From Streptomyces sp. S.PNR 29 (GTDB taxonomy: Bacteria > Actinomycetota > Actinomycetes > Streptomycetales > Streptomycetaceae), in the NCBI RefSeq assembly GCF_030386795.1, contig NZ_JANUQM010000009.1, forward strand, positions 1 to 64,000: a stretch of DNA of 64,000 nucleotides. Direction: 5' to 3'. The position numbers and the translations under genes were made by a program. The notes below the pieces were generated by a model, which searched no databases, was not told the origin of the DNA, and worked only from the letters and a program-made list of their open reading frames with translations. Shown here piece by piece: positions 32,957-43,156 of the stretch; within the stretch, counting starts at the first letter, position 1; every line of letters begins with the position of its first letter.

Positions 32957-33648
32957 ACGGTCACGCCCTTGGCACGCAGGAACTTGACCGGGTCGACGGC
33001 CGAGCCGTAGTTCGGGGTCGTACGGATCTCGAAGTGCAGGTGCGGGCCGCTGGAGTTACCGGTGTTGCCGGACTCCGCTATGTGCTGACCGGTCTTGACG
33101 ACCTGGCCGACCTGCACGTCGATCCGCGACAGGTGGGCGTACTGGGAGTACGTGCCGTTGCCGTGCTTGATGACGATGGCGTTGCCGTACGCGGGACCGT
33201 CACCGGCGCCGTTGCCGCCGGCCTTGACCACGGTGCCGCCGTGCGCGGCCATCACGTTGGTCCCGCTCGGCACGGCGAAGTCCTGCCCGCTGTGGGTGGA
33301 CTGCCACATGCCGCCGGCCTGGGCGAAGCTCGCGGACAGCCGGTACTTCGCCACCGGGTCCACCCAGGAGGCGGCCTTCTTCTCGGCGGCGGCCTTCTTG
33401 GCGGCAGCGGCCTTCTTGGCGGCAGCGGCCTTGGCAGCCTTCGCGGCATCGGCGGCCTTCGCGGCCTTGGCCTGGGTGGCGGCCTGCGCCTGGACGGCGG
33501 TCGAGGCGCTGGAGGCCGCCGAAGTGTCGGCGGCGGCCGCGACCCCGGCCCCCAGCACGACCGAGGCTCCCAGACCGGCGGCCACCACGGCGGCACGGTT
33601 GCGGAGAAGGGACGTACGGGACGAGCGGGACGTGACGCGCTGGGACAT
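32953..33648 (-). CDS. Secreted M23 (LytM-type) peptidase
   Basis: 231 aa. Signal peptide RNRAAVVAAGLGASVVLGAGVAAAADT, then an Ala/Lys coiled-coil-like spacer (repeats of KAAAAKKAA), then the M23 domain (~110-231) with zinc ligands H and D in HSGQDFAVPSG and the HLHFEI motif near the C-terminus. Predicted to cut peptidoglycan cross-bridges or be a wall-remodelling factor. ATG 33648 with GAGG 6-9 nt upstream; the open frame continues upstream but is non-conserved. A structured ~220-nt leader precedes it. Confidence 0.94.
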   Translation of the reverse strand: MSQRVTSRSSRTSLLRNRAAVVAAGLGASVVLGAGVAAAADTSAASSASTAVQAQAATQAKAAKAADAAKAAKAAAAKKAAAAKKAAAEKKAASWVDPVAKYRLSASFAQAGGMWQSTHSGQDFAVPSGTNVMAAHGGTVVKAGGNGAGDGPAYGNAIVIKHGNGTYSQYAHLSRIDVQVGQVVKTGQHIAESGNTGNSSGPHLHFEIRTTPNYGSAVDPVKFLRAKGVTV

Positions 33649-34014
33649 CTGAACCTCATGGGGACGGGGACATGAAAACCACCCGGCACTCAGGCGGTCG
33701 CCGGATGGGCCATCCCTTGGTAACCCCCGAAGACGAAAATGCCCAAAAGGGCTATCTACTGCCCTTTGTAGTACGTCAGCCCGATAACCCCCTAAAGCCG
33801 CATTCCCATCTCCGGATACGCCACTATTCCTGCTAGTAACGGACAAATCGGCTGTGCGGCATGTCACCACAGGGCGAGTTCGGCGGACTGCACAATGTGA
33901 CGCACGCCTCTAGCCACCTACCGTTCGGTAACCCTACGGTTCCCCTTGCGCCATCCACGCCCCAGATCATGCACCCGTCAATGGCAGCAGTACGGACGTG
34001 AGAGGACCCCCCAC
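33649..34014. promoter_or_regulatory. Divergent regulatory region: structured leader of the M23 gene and HAD promoter
   Basis: 366 bp without a gene. On the minus strand the presumed 5' leader of the peptidase contains a hairpin AAAGGGC/GCCCTTT (33746-33767) followed by T-rich sequence, and a palindrome GGATGG-G-CCATCC (33703-33715). This looks like a folding regulatory leader. On the plus side, 33926-33936 and 33937-33947 are 11-bp direct repeats (CGGTAACCCTA / CGGTTCCCCTT), a spacing used by PhoP boxes, although the sequence is not a good match. Confidence 0.5.
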
Positions 34015-34647
34015 ATGAGCAGCAGACGCCCCTGGTCGCGCCGCGTCTCCGTGACCGCCGTCTCCGCGGCCGCCCTCCTGGCGCTGGCCGCCCCCGCCGA
34101 CGCCACCACCACGGGCACCACCACGACGGCGACCGCCACATCCGCCGCGGCGGACGTCGACTACGCCACCTGGCAGAAGGACTGCCAGGCCGTCATGGAC
34201 CAGGCGCTGCCGTACCTGAAGCAGCGGATCGCGGCCACCAGGCCGGGCGAGAAGCAGGCGATCGTCTTCGACATCGACAACACCACCCTGGAGACCGACT
34301 TCGGCTTCAGCTACCCGCAGCCCGCCAACAAGCCGGTCCTTCAGGCCGCCCAGTACGCCCAGGACCACGGCGTCGCCCTGTTCTTCGTCACCGCCCGCCC
34401 CGGCATCATCTACTCGGCGACCGACTACAACCTCAAGAAGGTCGGCTACAAGGTCTCCGGCCTCCACGTGCGCAGCTTCATCGACCTCTTCAAGAACGTG
34501 GCCGAGTACAAGACCGCCCAGCGCGTCGACATCGAGTCGAAGGGCTACACGATCATCGCCAACATCGGCAACAGCGCCACCGACCTGTCGGGCGGCCACG
34601 CCGAGAAGACGTTCAAACTGCCGGACTACAACGGACAGTTGTCGTAG
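34015..34647 (+). CDS. Secreted HAD-type acid phosphatase
   Basis: 210 aa with a signal peptide (VSVTAVSAAALLALAAPADA). The HAD class B/C acid phosphatase domain has nucleophile motif DIDNTTLET, motif II in FFVTARP, a Lys region and a motif IV-like NIGNSATDL, in which the expected GDxxxD reads GNxxxD, a possible loss of one metal ligand. ATG 34015 has GAGAGG upstream. Likely releases phosphate from organic esters outside the cell. Divergent from the M23 gene. Confidence 0.92.
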   Translation: MSSRRPWSRRVSVTAVSAAALLALAAPADATTTGTTTTATATSAAADVDYATWQKDCQAVMDQALPYLKQRIAATRPGEKQAIVFDIDNTTLETDFGFSYPQPANKPVLQAAQYAQDHGVALFFVTARPGIIYSATDYNLKKVGYKVSGLHVRSFIDLFKNVAEYKTAQRVDIESKGYTIIANIGNSATDLSGGHAEKTFKLPDYNGQLS

Positions 34648-34666
34648 GCGGACCTGTCACGACACC

Positions 34667-34697
34667 AGGGGCCGGTCCCGCCATGGGCCCGGCCCCT
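34667..34697 (+). terminator. Terminator after the HAD phosphatase
   Basis: AGGGGCCGG (34667-34675) and CCGGCCCCT (34689-34697) form a 9-bp stem. It separates the phosphatase from the Trypco2 operon. Confidence 0.75.
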
Positions 34698-34777
34698 TGC
34701 GCCAACACCCTCCCCGGCAGCACAAGGGACAGTAAAATCCCCGTAGTTGCTGAGCGCGCGCACTCAACGGGGGACAC

Positions 34778-35167
34778 ATGGGCGCCCATTCACCACGCAA
34801 CGCGCCGGAAGAAGCCGAGGGAATCGACCTCGCCGACGCCGTCGCCACCGTCCGCGACCAGCTCATCGAGGCGGCCGTCCGCGCCTCCGGGCAGCCGGTC
34901 TCCTTCGAAGTGGGCGACATCAGCATGGAGTTCACGCTGGAGCTGCGCAGGGAGACCAAGGGCGGCGGCAAGGTCAAGGCGTGGGTGGTGGAAGCCGGCG
35001 CCGACACCGCCCGCACCACGGGCCGCACCCACCGCGTCGCCTTCACCCTCACCCCGCGCGACGCCCGGACCAACGCCCCCTGGCGGGTCGGCAACGACGA
35101 CCCGGGCAGCACGGCGGGCTTCGGCCAGGGCACCCCGGTGCCCCGCCCCGCGCCGCCCGCGCGATGA
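34778..35167 (+). CDS. Trypco2-type small effector-associated protein
   Basis: 129 aa. Residues ~16-95 look like the trypsin-co-occurring domain 2 (Trypco2): an N-terminal helix DLADAVATVRDQLIEAAVRA, strands SFEVGDISMEFTLELRRE, a GGGKVKAWVVEAG turn and a THRVAFTLTPRD end. The C-terminal ~35 residues are Gly/Pro-rich. ATG 34778 with GGGGGA upstream; its TGA overlaps the ATG of the trypsin-NACHT gene (ATGA). Trypco domains were described by Aravind and colleagues as partners of trypsin-like proteases in NTP-dependent conflict systems of multicellular bacteria. Function in vivo is unknown. Confidence 0.85.
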   Translation: MGAHSPRNAPEEAEGIDLADAVATVRDQLIEAAVRASGQPVSFEVGDISMEFTLELRRETKGGGKVKAWVVEAGADTARTTGRTHRVAFTLTPRDARTNAPWRVGNDDPGSTAGFGQGTPVPRPAPPAR

Positions 35168-38100
35168 CACCCGCCGACGGTCCGGCCGCCCGCGCCGTCG
35201 TGGTGCTGGGCGAGCGGCAGGGCACCGGCGTCGCGCTCAACGGACGCCTCGTGCTGACCTGCGCCCACGTCATCGGCTCCGCCGAGGCGCCGGCCGTCGC
35301 CCACCCGCGGCAGGCCGGCCGTACCTCCGCCGAGGTCATCTGGTCCGACCCCGAACGGGACGCCGCCCTCCTCCTCACCTCCGAGGAACTGGCCTGCGCG
35401 GCGCACGTACGGGTCGGCCATCTCGCCACCGAACAGCCACTGCCGCACTGCGAGATCATCGGCTACCCGGACATCCAGCGTCAGGACGGGCTGTTCATCA
35501 CCAGCGACCAGTTCACCGGCACGGTGCTGCCCGCCGCGTCCTACCCGCGCTCCGTCCTGACCTTCGCCTTCGACAGCGCCCCCGCCGCCGAGGTGCCGGA
35601 CGGCCCGAGCCCGCTCGCCGGCCTGTCGGGCGCGCCGGTCTTCGCCGGCGACGTCCTCCTCGGCATCGTCACCGCCGTCCCGCGCGGCCGCGGCCACCTG
35701 CGCGCCGAGGGCATCCGGATCAGCGACCTCACGTCACTGCCGTACGACCTCCCCGAGACCGAGCCGATCACCCGGCACCACCCCCTGGACCGCGCGTACG
35801 AACGCGATTACGCCCGTGCCGTCGGCATCGCCTTCCGCACCATGAAGGTCTTCGGCCTCGACGACCTGAACCGCCGGCAGTCCGAATGGGATCTCGACAC
35901 CGCCTATCTGAGCCTGGAGGCGGCCCCGCGCATCTCCGAGGCGGACGCGCGCAACCTCGACACGGCGACGACCCGGCAGCCGTCCTTCTCCACCTTCTCC
36001 ACCTCCCTCCCGGAGCGCACCCCGCAGCGCGTCGACACCCTGCTGTCGACCCGCCCCCGCGTCCTGTTGCGCGGCGACGCGGGAGCCGGGAAGACCACCC
36101 TGGTGTGGTGGCTGGCCACGCACACCGCCGCCGGCACCCACGGCCCCGCCCTGGCCGCGCTGAACGGCCTGGTCCCCTTCATCGTCCCGCTGCGCACCCT
36201 GCGCGCCCAGGGCGGCGCCTTCCCACCGCCCACCCAGCTCCCGCGGGCCGCCCGCCTGGTGGTCGACGAGCCGCCCGACGGCTGGGCCGGCCGCGTCCTG
36301 GAGGCCGGCCGCGCCCTGCTGCTCGTGGACGGCCTCGACGAGGTGCCCCAGGCCGAGCGGGAGGAGGCCCACCGCTGGCTGACGGCGCTGCTCGCGCGCT
36401 ACCCCCGCACCCGCTGCGTGGCGACCGTACGCCCGCTGGCCGTCGAACCCGACTGGCTGGAGGCGGCACGCTTCGAGGAGTTGCGTCTGCTGCCGCTGCG
36501 GGACGACGACATCCAGACGTTCGTCGCCGCCTGGCACCGGGCCGCCCGCATGGAGGACGACGACCAGGAGCTGCTCGCGGAACTGGAGCAGGACCTGTCG
36601 CAGCAGTTCCGGCACAACCCCGCGCTCCGCGACCTGGCGCGCACCCCGCTGCTGTGCGCGGTGATCTGCGCCCTGCACCGCAGGCACGAGGGCTTCCTGC
36701 CCGAGACCCGGTTCAGGCTCTACCAGTCGGCGCTGGAGATGCTCCTCGGCCACCGGGACAAACGGCGCCGTGTGGACGCCCCCGACGGCATCACCATGAC
36801 CGTCGAGGAACACCATCAGATCCTGCAGCGGATCGCGGTCTGGCTGGTGCGCTGCGGCCAGTCGGAGTTCGGCCGCGCCGAGGCCCGCCCCCTGCTGGAG
36901 CAGGCCCTCGCCGGCATGGACCGCGTCCGCCGCCAGGGCAGCCCCGAGGTGATCCTCACGCACCTGCTCAACCGCTCGGGGCTGCTGCAGGAGCGCGGCG
37001 ACGACTCCTACCAGTTCATCCACCGCACCTTCCAGGACTTCCTCGCCGCGAAGGAGCTCGTGGAGAGCAACTCACTGCGGGAGCTCGTCCGCAACGCCCA
37101 CGACGAGGTGTGGCAGGACGTCGTCCTGCTGGCGGCCGGTCACTGCCGCCGGGAGATCGGCGACCTGCTGACGGGCCTGCTCGCCAAGGCGGACGCGCCG
37201 GGCACACCGCACCCGCTGCGGGTGCAGCTGCACGTCCTGACGGCGCTGTGCGCCCAGCACGCGGCATGGCTCGACGCCGATCTGCTGGAGCGGGTACGAC
37301 AGCGGATGGTGGCGCTCGTGGGATCCCTGACCTCTGCGGAGGTGCCGCAGGCGGCGCGGCTCGGGCCGTACGTCCTGGAGTTCCTGCCGGATCCGGAGGC
37401 CCTGGAGGGCGGGCGGGCGCGGGCGGTCGCGGATCTCGTCGGCCGGGTCGGCGGCGCCGAGGCCATCCCCTACGCCAGACGGCTCGTCGCGGCGCCCGGC
37501 CTGCCGAGCTCGGTCTCCGCCCGCCTCGCGCACGCGTGGAGCAACTTCCCCACCGCCGAATACGCCCGCGAGGTACTGAGCCGGATCTCGGCCGGCCTGT
37601 CCTTCCCGGTGTCCTCCAGAGAACAGCTGGAACTGGTGCACGAGCTGCCGGTGGGCCGGAGCATCCGCCTCAGCGGCCCCTTCACCTCCCCCGAACTGGC
37701 CGTGGCCAACCTGCCGGGGCTCCGCAGACTCCACCTGGAGCGGCTGCCCGCGGTCGAGGACCTGGATTTCCTGCGGCCGCACGGACGGCACCTGCGGTAC
37801 CTGAGCGTCACCCCGAACACGCCGGCGCTCAAGGACATCTCCGCCGTGGCCGACCTGCCCGCGCTGACCGGTCTGTCCCTGCGGGTCCTGCTGCAGTGCG
37901 AGGCGCTGAGGCACCTGGCGGACGCCACCGAGCTCACCTCGCTGACCGTGTCCACGCCCTATCTCACCTCGGTGTCCCAGCTGCCCGTTCACCCGCACGT
38001 CACCCAGCTCTCCCTGCCCGTGCAGCGCCTCGTGGAGATCAGCGGCCTCGAAGCGTGGGAGTCGCTGACCTCCCTCACGCTGCCCCGTCCCCTGAACCCG

Positions 38101-38412
38101 GCCGGGTTCTGGCGGTTCGTCCGCGACTCGCGCCGGATCTCCCACGTCGATACGACCATGGAGTCCCTGACGGAGCTACGGCAGCTCGACGCCATGCCCG
38201 CGGTGAGGTCGCTGCGGCTGAGGCAGGTGACCGGACTGCCGGAGGCGGAGGAGCTGACGGCCGCCTTCCCCACGCTCACCGAGCTGGTGCTCAGCCTGGC
38301 CCCGGGGCACCGGGTCCAGCCCCACGATCCGGGCCTCGACCGCCTGCGCGTGATCCGGCCGGATCTGAGGGTCGCGTTCTACGAGCCGTCCGCCGCCGGT
38401 GGCGCGCACTGA
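35164..38412 (+). CDS. Trypsin-like protease-NACHT-LRR STAND protein (conflict system)
   Basis: 1082 aa. Residues 1-200: trypsin-like protease with His35 (TCAHVI), Asp66 (ERDAALL) and Ser155 (GLSGAPVF), so the triad looks intact. Residues ~290-640: NACHT NTPase, Walker A GDAGAGKTT (304-312), Walker B LLLVDGLDEV (385-394), a sensor-like TVRPLAVEPDW and a winged-helix region YQFIHRTFQDFLAAKEL. Residues ~830-1080: leucine-rich repeats (LPGLRRLHLERLPAVEDLDFL and similar). No signal peptide or membrane span: cytosolic. Architecture matches bacterial NLR-like immune sensors, with the LRR sensing and the protease as effector. Translationally coupled to the Trypco2 gene. Threat and substrate unknown. 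Confidence 0.92.
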   Translation: MTPADGPAARAVVVLGERQGTGVALNGRLVLTCAHVIGSAEAPAVAHPRQAGRTSAEVIWSDPERDAALLLTSEELACAAHVRVGHLATEQPLPHCEIIGYPDIQRQDGLFITSDQFTGTVLPAASYPRSVLTFAFDSAPAAEVPDGPSPLAGLSGAPVFAGDVLLGIVTAVPRGRGHLRAEGIRISDLTSLPYDLPETEPITRHHPLDRAYERDYARAVGIAFRTMKVFGLDDLNRRQSEWDLDTAYLSLEAAPRISEADARNLDTATTRQPSFSTFSTSLPERTPQRVDTLLSTRPRVLLRGDAGAGKTTLVWWLATHTAAGTHGPALAALNGLVPFIVPLRTLRAQGGAFPPPTQLPRAARLVVDEPPDGWAGRVLEAGRALLLVDGLDEVPQAEREEAHRWLTALLARYPRTRCVATVRPLAVEPDWLEAARFEELRLLPLRDDDIQTFVAAWHRAARMEDDDQELLAELEQDLSQQFRHNPALRDLARTPLLCAVICALHRRHEGFLPETRFRLYQSALEMLLGHRDKRRRVDAPDGITMTVEEHHQILQRIAVWLVRCGQSEFGRAEARPLLEQALAGMDRVRRQGSPEVILTHLLNRSGLLQERGDDSYQFIHRTFQDFLAAKELVESNSLRELVRNAHDEVWQDVVLLAAGHCRREIGDLLTGLLAKADAPGTPHPLRVQLHVLTALCAQHAAWLDADLLERVRQRMVALVGSLTSAEVPQAARLGPYVLEFLPDPEALEGGRARAVADLVGRVGGAEAIPYARRLVAAPGLPSSVSARLAHAWSNFPTAEYAREVLSRISAGLSFPVSSREQLELVHELPVGRSIRLSGPFTSPELAVANLPGLRRLHLERLPAVEDLDFLRPHGRHLRYLSVTPNTPALKDISAVADLPALTGLSLRVLLQCEALRHLADATELTSLTVSTPYLTSVSQLPVHPHVTQLSLPVQRLVEISGLEAWESLTSLTLPRPLNPAGFWRFVRDSRRISHVDTTMESLTELRQLDAMPAVRSLRLRQVTGLPEAEELTAAFPTLTELVLSLAPGHRVQPHDPGLDRLRVIRPDLRVAFYEPSAAGGAH

Positions 38413-38417
38413 CAAGA

Positions 38418-38459
38418 CGAAAGGGGGCCGGCACCCCTGCGGGTACCGGCCCCCTTTCG
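38418..38459. terminator. Strong bidirectional terminator between NACHT gene and clpC
   Basis: CGAAAGGGGGCCGG (38418-38431) pairs over 14 bp with CCGGCCCCCTTTCG (38446-38459), with a 14-nt loop, between two convergent genes. Confidence 0.88.
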
Positions 38460-38478
38460 CGCGGAGACCGCGTGAGGC

Positions 38479-41004
<2,526 letters not shown>

Positions 41005-41206
41005 CGTTAATCGCTCCTCAGAGCGGTCAGGCAGTGGGGGGAACTTCCCCTCCCTGTCCTTCCGCAGCTTAGTCCCGCAAGCGGGGACCGCTCATTCCAA
41101 CTGCCGACACCCGTGCTTGGCCTCCTGACCCCGAACGCCGACATCTGCTCCAACCCGATGGTGCGAGACGATGTTCCCGCAGGCCAGGCAGTTACCCCCT
41201 TCGCCA

Positions 41207-41223
41207 GTACGCCGATGGCGAAC
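41207..41223. promoter_or_regulatory. ClgR box upstream of clpC
   Basis: GTACGCCGATGGCGAAC, together with A at 41206, fits at every position the consensus WNNWCGCYNANRGCGWWS that I recall for ClgR in Corynebacterium. ClgR is known to activate clpC and clpP genes in actinobacteria, including Streptomyces. Location about 200 bp before the clpC ATG is reasonable for an activator. Confidence 0.75.
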
Positions 41224-41264
41224 GTGAGACGGCCCTTTCTGCGCAACGCCCCCTCCCACTAGGG

Positions 41265-42116
41265 ATGTCTTACCCGCTGCGACGGACAGTCCATGCCGCG
41301 TGCACGGGTTCCCTCCGCTACGGGCGAACAACCTTGCCCCGACCCGAGCCCCCACACGCCCCCTCGTTCCGCACTCTGCGCACTCGAATGGATACCAAGC
41401 GTAACCGGCACGCGCTTCCGGTGGTTGCACTTGGCATGGTCGGCACCCCGCCCTCGGTCACCGCGATCCCCCTTCCTCGCAGGCCGTCGGACCCGAGCGG
41501 CCCTATCCCCTATGACCCATTTCACACCCGAGATGTTCCGAACCGCAGGGGCGGTCAGGGGCACCGGGGCCACCGCTGGTACCGCCGCTGGTACCGCCGC
41601 TGGTACGAGGAGGAGCTGGGCTGGCCGACGGCGCCCGGGTCTCCTCTGCGGCTCCTGGTGGGAGTGCGTTTCGACGTCCTGGACGTCCCCGCCGAGGCGG
41701 GTCACGGGGCGCTGCGGCGGCTGAGGCCGGGATCTCCGGTGGCGGTGCAGGGCGACCGGATGCGGCTGCTGGTGGCCGCGGGCAGCGCGGAGGAGGTGCC
41801 CGGGCTGCTGGACTGGCTGGAATGGGGCGCGCTGGCGCTCGATCTGACGGCGATCGGCGAGGGCGCCCTCATGGACGCGCCACCGCCCCCCGGGCCCGGT
41901 GCCGCGTGCAGGGGGTCGCTTCCCCTGGACCCCCGCGGTGCGGAGGGGGCCGCCGTGTGGCTGCGGCCCCCCGCGCCGGGGCGCGAGGCCGAGGCCTCGC
42001 TGCCGGCGCTGTCGGCCTTGGGGGGCGGTGGAGACGCCCCCGATCTCGTTCGGCTGCTCGACACGGTGGCCACACAGTGCCACCGGGTCCGGCTGCGGCA
42101 CGCCTGCCGCACCTGA
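41265..42116 (+). CDS. Conserved hypothetical protein, start uncertain
   Basis: Up to 283 aa. The first ~100 residues (41265-41570) are Arg/Pro-rich and may be non-coding; coding character is clear from the RWYRRWYRRWYEEELGWPT segment (41573-41640) to the C-terminus, which includes LLVGVRFDVLDVPAEAG, PVAVQGDRMRLLVAAGS and LVRLLDTVATQCHRVRLRHACRT. The body resembles the family of Streptomyces proteins encoded between clpC and lsr2, some of which are annotated as primase/polymerase-like; I cannot confirm this. A 12-bp unit CGCTGGTACCGC is repeated three times at 41574-41609, extending the RWY motif. No ribosome-binding site fixes the start. Confidence 0.6.
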   Translation: MSYPLRRTVHAACTGSLRYGRTTLPRPEPPHAPSFRTLRTRMDTKRNRHALPVVALGMVGTPPSVTAIPLPRRPSDPSGPIPYDPFHTRDVPNRRGGQGHRGHRWYRRWYRRWYEEELGWPTAPGSPLRLLVGVRFDVLDVPAEAGHGALRRLRPGSPVAVQGDRMRLLVAAGSAEEVPGLLDWLEWGALALDLTAIGEGALMDAPPPPGPGAACRGSLPLDPRGAEGAAVWLRPPAPGREAEASLPALSALGGGGDAPDLVRLLDTVATQCHRVRLRHACRT

Positions 42117-42267
42117 CCGCCGGCCCGCCCGCGGGCGCCACGCCGGTTGAGCGGGGCGGGGACGGGACTCCGGCGCCGGCGATCCCGGCCCTGCGCGCCT
42201 GGTGGTGCTGAGGCGTGGTGGGGCTCGGTTCGTCGGGCTCGGTTCGTCGGCCCCAAGGGTTGTACTT

Positions 42268-42523
42268 CGTGGCCACGAGCGTTGTGCGGTGTGGACACGA
42301 GCGTTGTCGCGCGGTGTGGATCACGGCTTTCGTGCTTCTTGGCCACGGGATCGTGTGCGTGGGCCGCGAGCATCCTGCTCCGTGAGCACGGATTCGGTGC
42401 TCCGTGAGCACGGATTCCGTGCTCAGTTAGCACGCATTCGGTGCTCCGTGAGCCACCAGCGCCTTGCTTCGTGACCACGAAGCCGTACTCAGTGGACCGC
42501 GAGCGCTGTGCTGCGTGGTCCGG
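42268..42523. repeat. Array of ~12 phased palindromic units (CGTGNNCACG, ~22-bp period)
   Basis: Copies of a 10-bp palindrome start near 42268, 42290, 42315, 42338, 42358, 42381, 42403, 42425, 42447, 42470, 42492 and 42514. The cleanest are CGTGGCCACG (42268), CGTGAGCACG (42381 and 42403) and CGTGACCACG (42470). Units share a TGCTYCGTGRNCACGRNNNC frame. Degenerate traces may extend to ~42220 and ~42545. Spacing of 22 bp is about two helical turns, so sites face the same side. It lies in a 488-bp non-coding gap (42117-42604) between the hypothetical gene and lsr2, downstream of both. Confidence 0.75.
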
Positions 42524-42604
42524 GGTTCGTGGGCCACGGTGGCGCCCATAGACCGCGCGGACCTCGTGCTCGTCGGCCGCGCGGGCCTGGGGTGGGGTGT
42601 TCGA

Positions 42605-42940
42605 TCAGGCGTTGGCCTTCTCGTACGCCTCGCGGATCGACGCGGGAACTCGGCCCCGGTCGTTCACCTCGTAACCGTTCTCCTTCGCCCACGCGCGGAT
42701 GGCAGCGGTGTCCTGGCTGCCACCGGAAGAGGCGCGCGCCTTTCCACGCCCGCCCGAAGCGCGGCCTCCGGTACGACGACCGCCCTTCACGTAAGGCTCG
42801 AGAAGGCCACGGAGCTTGTCCGCATTGGCGGTGGTGAGATCGATCTCGTACGTCTTGCCGTCCAGCGCGAACGTCACGGTCTCGTCCGCCTCGCCGCCGT
42901 CGAGGTCGTCGACAAGAAGGACCTGAACCTTCTGTGCCAC
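42605..42940 (-). CDS. lsr2: Nucleoid-associated silencer Lsr2
   Basis: 111 aa from GTG 42940 with AAGGA 8 nt upstream. N-terminal oligomerisation domain (QKVQVLLVDDLDGGEADETVTFALDG) and C-terminal AT-hook-like DNA-binding domain (IRAWAKENGYEVNDRGRVPASI) with the RGR minor-groove motif. A basic linker (RRTGGRASGGRGKARA) lies between. Lsr2 silences AT-rich and horizontally acquired genes, including specialised-metabolite clusters. Its promoter (TTCCGA, 17 bp, TATAAC) has a 12-bp palindrome in the spacer. Confidence 0.97.
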   Translation of the reverse strand: MAQKVQVLLVDDLDGGEADETVTFALDGKTYEIDLTTANADKLRGLLEPYVKGGRRTGGRASGGRGKARASSGGSQDTAAIRAWAKENGYEVNDRGRVPASIREAYEKANA

Positions 42941-43008
42941 CGGATTTCCTTTCATCGATAACTTGAGGGCCCGGGGGTCTGCCGGCGTCCGCCGTATCGC
43001 CGTCCCCT

Positions 43009-43037
43009 GTTATATGCAGTACTGCAGTACGTCGGAA
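43009..43037 (-). promoter_or_regulatory. lsr2 promoter with a GTACTGCAGTAC operator in the spacer
   Basis: On the minus strand, TTCCGA (43032-43037) and TATAAC (43009-43014) are separated by 17 bp. The perfect palindrome GTACTGCAGTAC fills 43019-43030 within the spacer. A regulator bound here would affect lsr2 directly. Assignment of the promoter is from consensus only. Confidence 0.55.
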
Positions 43038-43156
43038 AGCAAACCGCTTTTGCGGGAAAAACACAAACCCCCGGCAGAGACCGACGGTCCCCCCTCGGTA
43101 CGGAAACATGCGCGTTTCGGACATAGGGAACCCGAGAGCGGCCGTCACCGGAACGA

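Noticed and set aside
33649..33870. c-di-AMP (ydaO) riboswitch before the M23 peptidase
   Set aside because: Context is suggestive, but the conserved ydaO core could not be fitted by eye; kept only as an unassigned structured leader.
42268..42523. CRISPR-like array
   Set aside because: Units are degenerate, head-to-tail at about 22 bp with no unique spacers of 30-40 bp, and no cas genes are present.
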